A stretch of 41,196 nt of DNA, taken from positions 1 to 41,196 of the forward strand of contig JAHCJT010000004.1 of assembly GCA_026126245.1 (NCBI GenBank). The letters are read 5' to 3'. This document shows positions 40,181 to 41,196 of this stretch, piece by piece. Every line of letters starts with the position of its first letter. Within the stretch, counting starts at the first letter, position 1. The DNA comes from Alphaproteobacteria bacterium (GTDB taxonomy: Bacteria > Pseudomonadota > Alphaproteobacteria > Reyranellales > Reyranellaceae). The translations under genes were made by a program, and so were the position numbers. Below the pieces are notes generated by a model, which did no database searches, was not told the origin of the DNA, and saw nothing but the letters and a program-made list of their open reading frames with translations.

Positions 40181-41196
40181 ATGCTGCACGTGCCAGTCGA
40201 GCGTCTGCGTCGGCAATGCCTGGAGATCCTGGTCGGCTGGGGCATGAGCCCCGAGCACGCCGCGATCACCGCCGACATCCTGTGCGAGACCGACTTGCGC
40301 GGCGTGGAGTCGCACGGCATCTCGATGCTGCCGCTCTACGACGGCATGCGGGCAAAAAAGCTGAACATGCGGCCCGATATCCGGATCGTGCGCGACGCGC
40401 CGGCGATGGCGCTGATCGATGCCGATAACGCGCTGGGCCACGTGCCGTCGAAGATGGCGGTCGACCTGGCGATCGCCAAGGCCAGGGGCATGGGCGTCGC
40501 CGTCGTCAACGTGCGGCGCTCGGCGCATTTCGGTGCCGCCGGCTGCTACACCGACATGATCGCCCGCGCCGGCCTGATCGGCATGGCCATGACCTCGGCA
40601 CGCGGCATCACCATGGTGCCGACCTTCGGCACCCAGCCGGTGTTCGGCACCAACCCGATCTCGGTGGCGGCGCCGGCCGGAAGGCACCCGCCCTTCAATC
40701 TCGACATGGCGACGACGCCGGTAGCGATGAACAAGCTCAGGGTCTACGGCCTGAAAGGCATGGCGCTGCCCGAAGGCTGGGCCTACGACGCCGACGGCAA
40801 GCCCGAGCGCGACGCCGAGCGCGCCTACAAGACGCGCCGGCTGGCGCCGCTGGGCGGCACGCGCGAGACCGGCGGGCACAAGGGCTACGGCCTGGCGATG
40901 GTGGTGAACATCCTGTCGGCGACCCTGTCGGGCACCTCGTTCCAGCCGCTGCGCGTGCAGCGCGAGGGCGCCGACACGCCCGACAATATCGGCCACTTCT
41001 TCCTGGCGATCGATCCGGCGATGTTCCGCGATCCCGGCGACTTCGAGCGCGACCTCGACGAGATGATCGACTTCCTGCACGGCCAGACGCCGGCCGACCC
41101 GTCGCAGCCGGTGCTGGTGCCGGGCGATCCCGAGTACGCCGAGCGCGCGACGCGGCTGAGGGACGGCGTGCCGATTCCCGACACCGTGGCGCAACA
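40181..41196 (+). CDS. Ldh2-family malate/L-lactate/ureidoglycolate-type dehydrogenase (partial)
   Basis: The reading frame opens at ATG 40181 behind GGGGAGGGGAG and runs 338 codons to the window edge without a stop; the family is usually 330-360 residues, so little is missing. Landmarks are MLHVPVERLRRQCLEILVGWG, the catalytic-region DLRGVESHGISML, the substrate/NAD region VVNVRRSAHFGAAGCYTDM, FGTNPISVAAPAG, FNLDMATTPVA, and GGHKGYGLAMVVNILSATLSG. These NAD(P)H-dependent enzymes interconvert 2-hydroxy and 2-keto acids. The gene is divergent from the acyl-CoA dehydrogenase across 170 bases without an obvious promoter. The substrate is not deducible. Confidence 0.93.
   Translation, partial: MLHVPVERLRRQCLEILVGWGMSPEHAAITADILCETDLRGVESHGISMLPLYDGMRAKKLNMRPDIRIVRDAPAMALIDADNALGHVPSKMAVDLAIAKARGMGVAVVNVRRSAHFGAAGCYTDMIARAGLIGMAMTSARGITMVPTFGTQPVFGTNPISVAAPAGRHPPFNLDMATTPVAMNKLRVYGLKGMALPEGWAYDADGKPERDAERAYKTRRLAPLGGTRETGGHKGYGLAMVVNILSATLSGTSFQPLRVQREGADTPDNIGHFFLAIDPAMFRDPGDFERDLDEMIDFLHGQTPADPSQPVLVPGDPEYAERATRLRDGVPIPDTVAQ

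Noticed and set aside
39860-41194. 444-codon open frame antisense to the Ldh2-family gene
   Set aside because: His/Arg-rich shadow; ends by running into the acyl-CoA dehydrogenase coding sequence in a different frame.
1-41196. CRISPR arrays, insertion sequences, tRNA or rRNA genes
   Set aside because: No regularly spaced repeats, transposase motifs, terminal inverted repeats or conserved RNA gene sequences were found by eye.

Overview
The window is GC-rich proteobacterial DNA, most likely from an alphaproteobacterium. The signs are the codon bias, a rhizobial-type K-antigen (rkp) gene set, and a catabolic block with a fused LivM-LivG transporter, a lone tripartite-type binding protein and acyl-CoA chemistry. 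Genus cannot be fixed from the sequence. No rRNA, tRNA, CRISPR array or insertion sequence was seen, and no gap between genes exceeds 300 bases.

Bases 1-11356 are a surface-polysaccharide region. On the minus strand an operon makes an unusual CDP-sugar: rfbF (glucose-1-phosphate cytidylyltransferase), rfbG (CDP-glucose 4,6-dehydratase), a sugar C-methyltransferase-like protein and a partial RmlC-type epimerase cut by the left edge. Next come ABC capsule export genes: kpsE-like and kpsT-like on minus, with the permease kpsM-like transcribed divergently from kpsT. A SAM methyltransferase, a frameshifted two-domain GT2 glycosyltransferase and a GT4 glycosyltransferase follow.

Bases 11571-24321 match the Sinorhizobium rkp-1 logic in gene content. 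They hold a single-module, fully reducing type I PKS/FAS (rkpA-like, KS-AT-DH-pseudoMT-ER-KR-ACP) and an alpha-oxoamine synthase (rkpG-like) coupled by an ATGA overlap. These are followed by an SDR (rkpH-like), a KpsS-type protein (rkpJ-like) and an LtaS/sulfatase-fold membrane protein (rkpI-like). A cobalamin-binding radical SAM protein and a sterol-desaturase/fatty-acid-hydroxylase family membrane protein follow on plus. The set reads as synthesis of a sphingoid-like amino lipid (acyl chain, condensation with an amino acid, keto reduction, possibly hydroxylation and methylation), perhaps the lipid acceptor or anchor of the capsule. That functional reading is inference.

Four apparent frameshifts fall in this half: two in the GT2 gene, one in rkpG and one in rkpI. 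Either the locus is decaying or switching, or the assembly contains indels. No comparable break was found in the catabolic half.

Bases 27097-41196 are a catabolic/uptake region. They hold an atypical SDR, a GntR/FCD regulator divergent from a Liv-type ABC transporter (binding protein, LivH, fused LivM-LivG, LivF), a lone TctC-type binding protein, a lone molybdenum-hydroxylase large subunit, a VOC/extradiol-dioxygenase-like protein, a BadH-like SDR, an acyl-CoA dehydrogenase with Asp in place of the usual catalytic Glu, and an Ldh2-family dehydrogenase cut by the right edge. Together they suggest uptake and oxidation of an aromatic, heterocyclic or alicyclic acid. The substrate is unknown.
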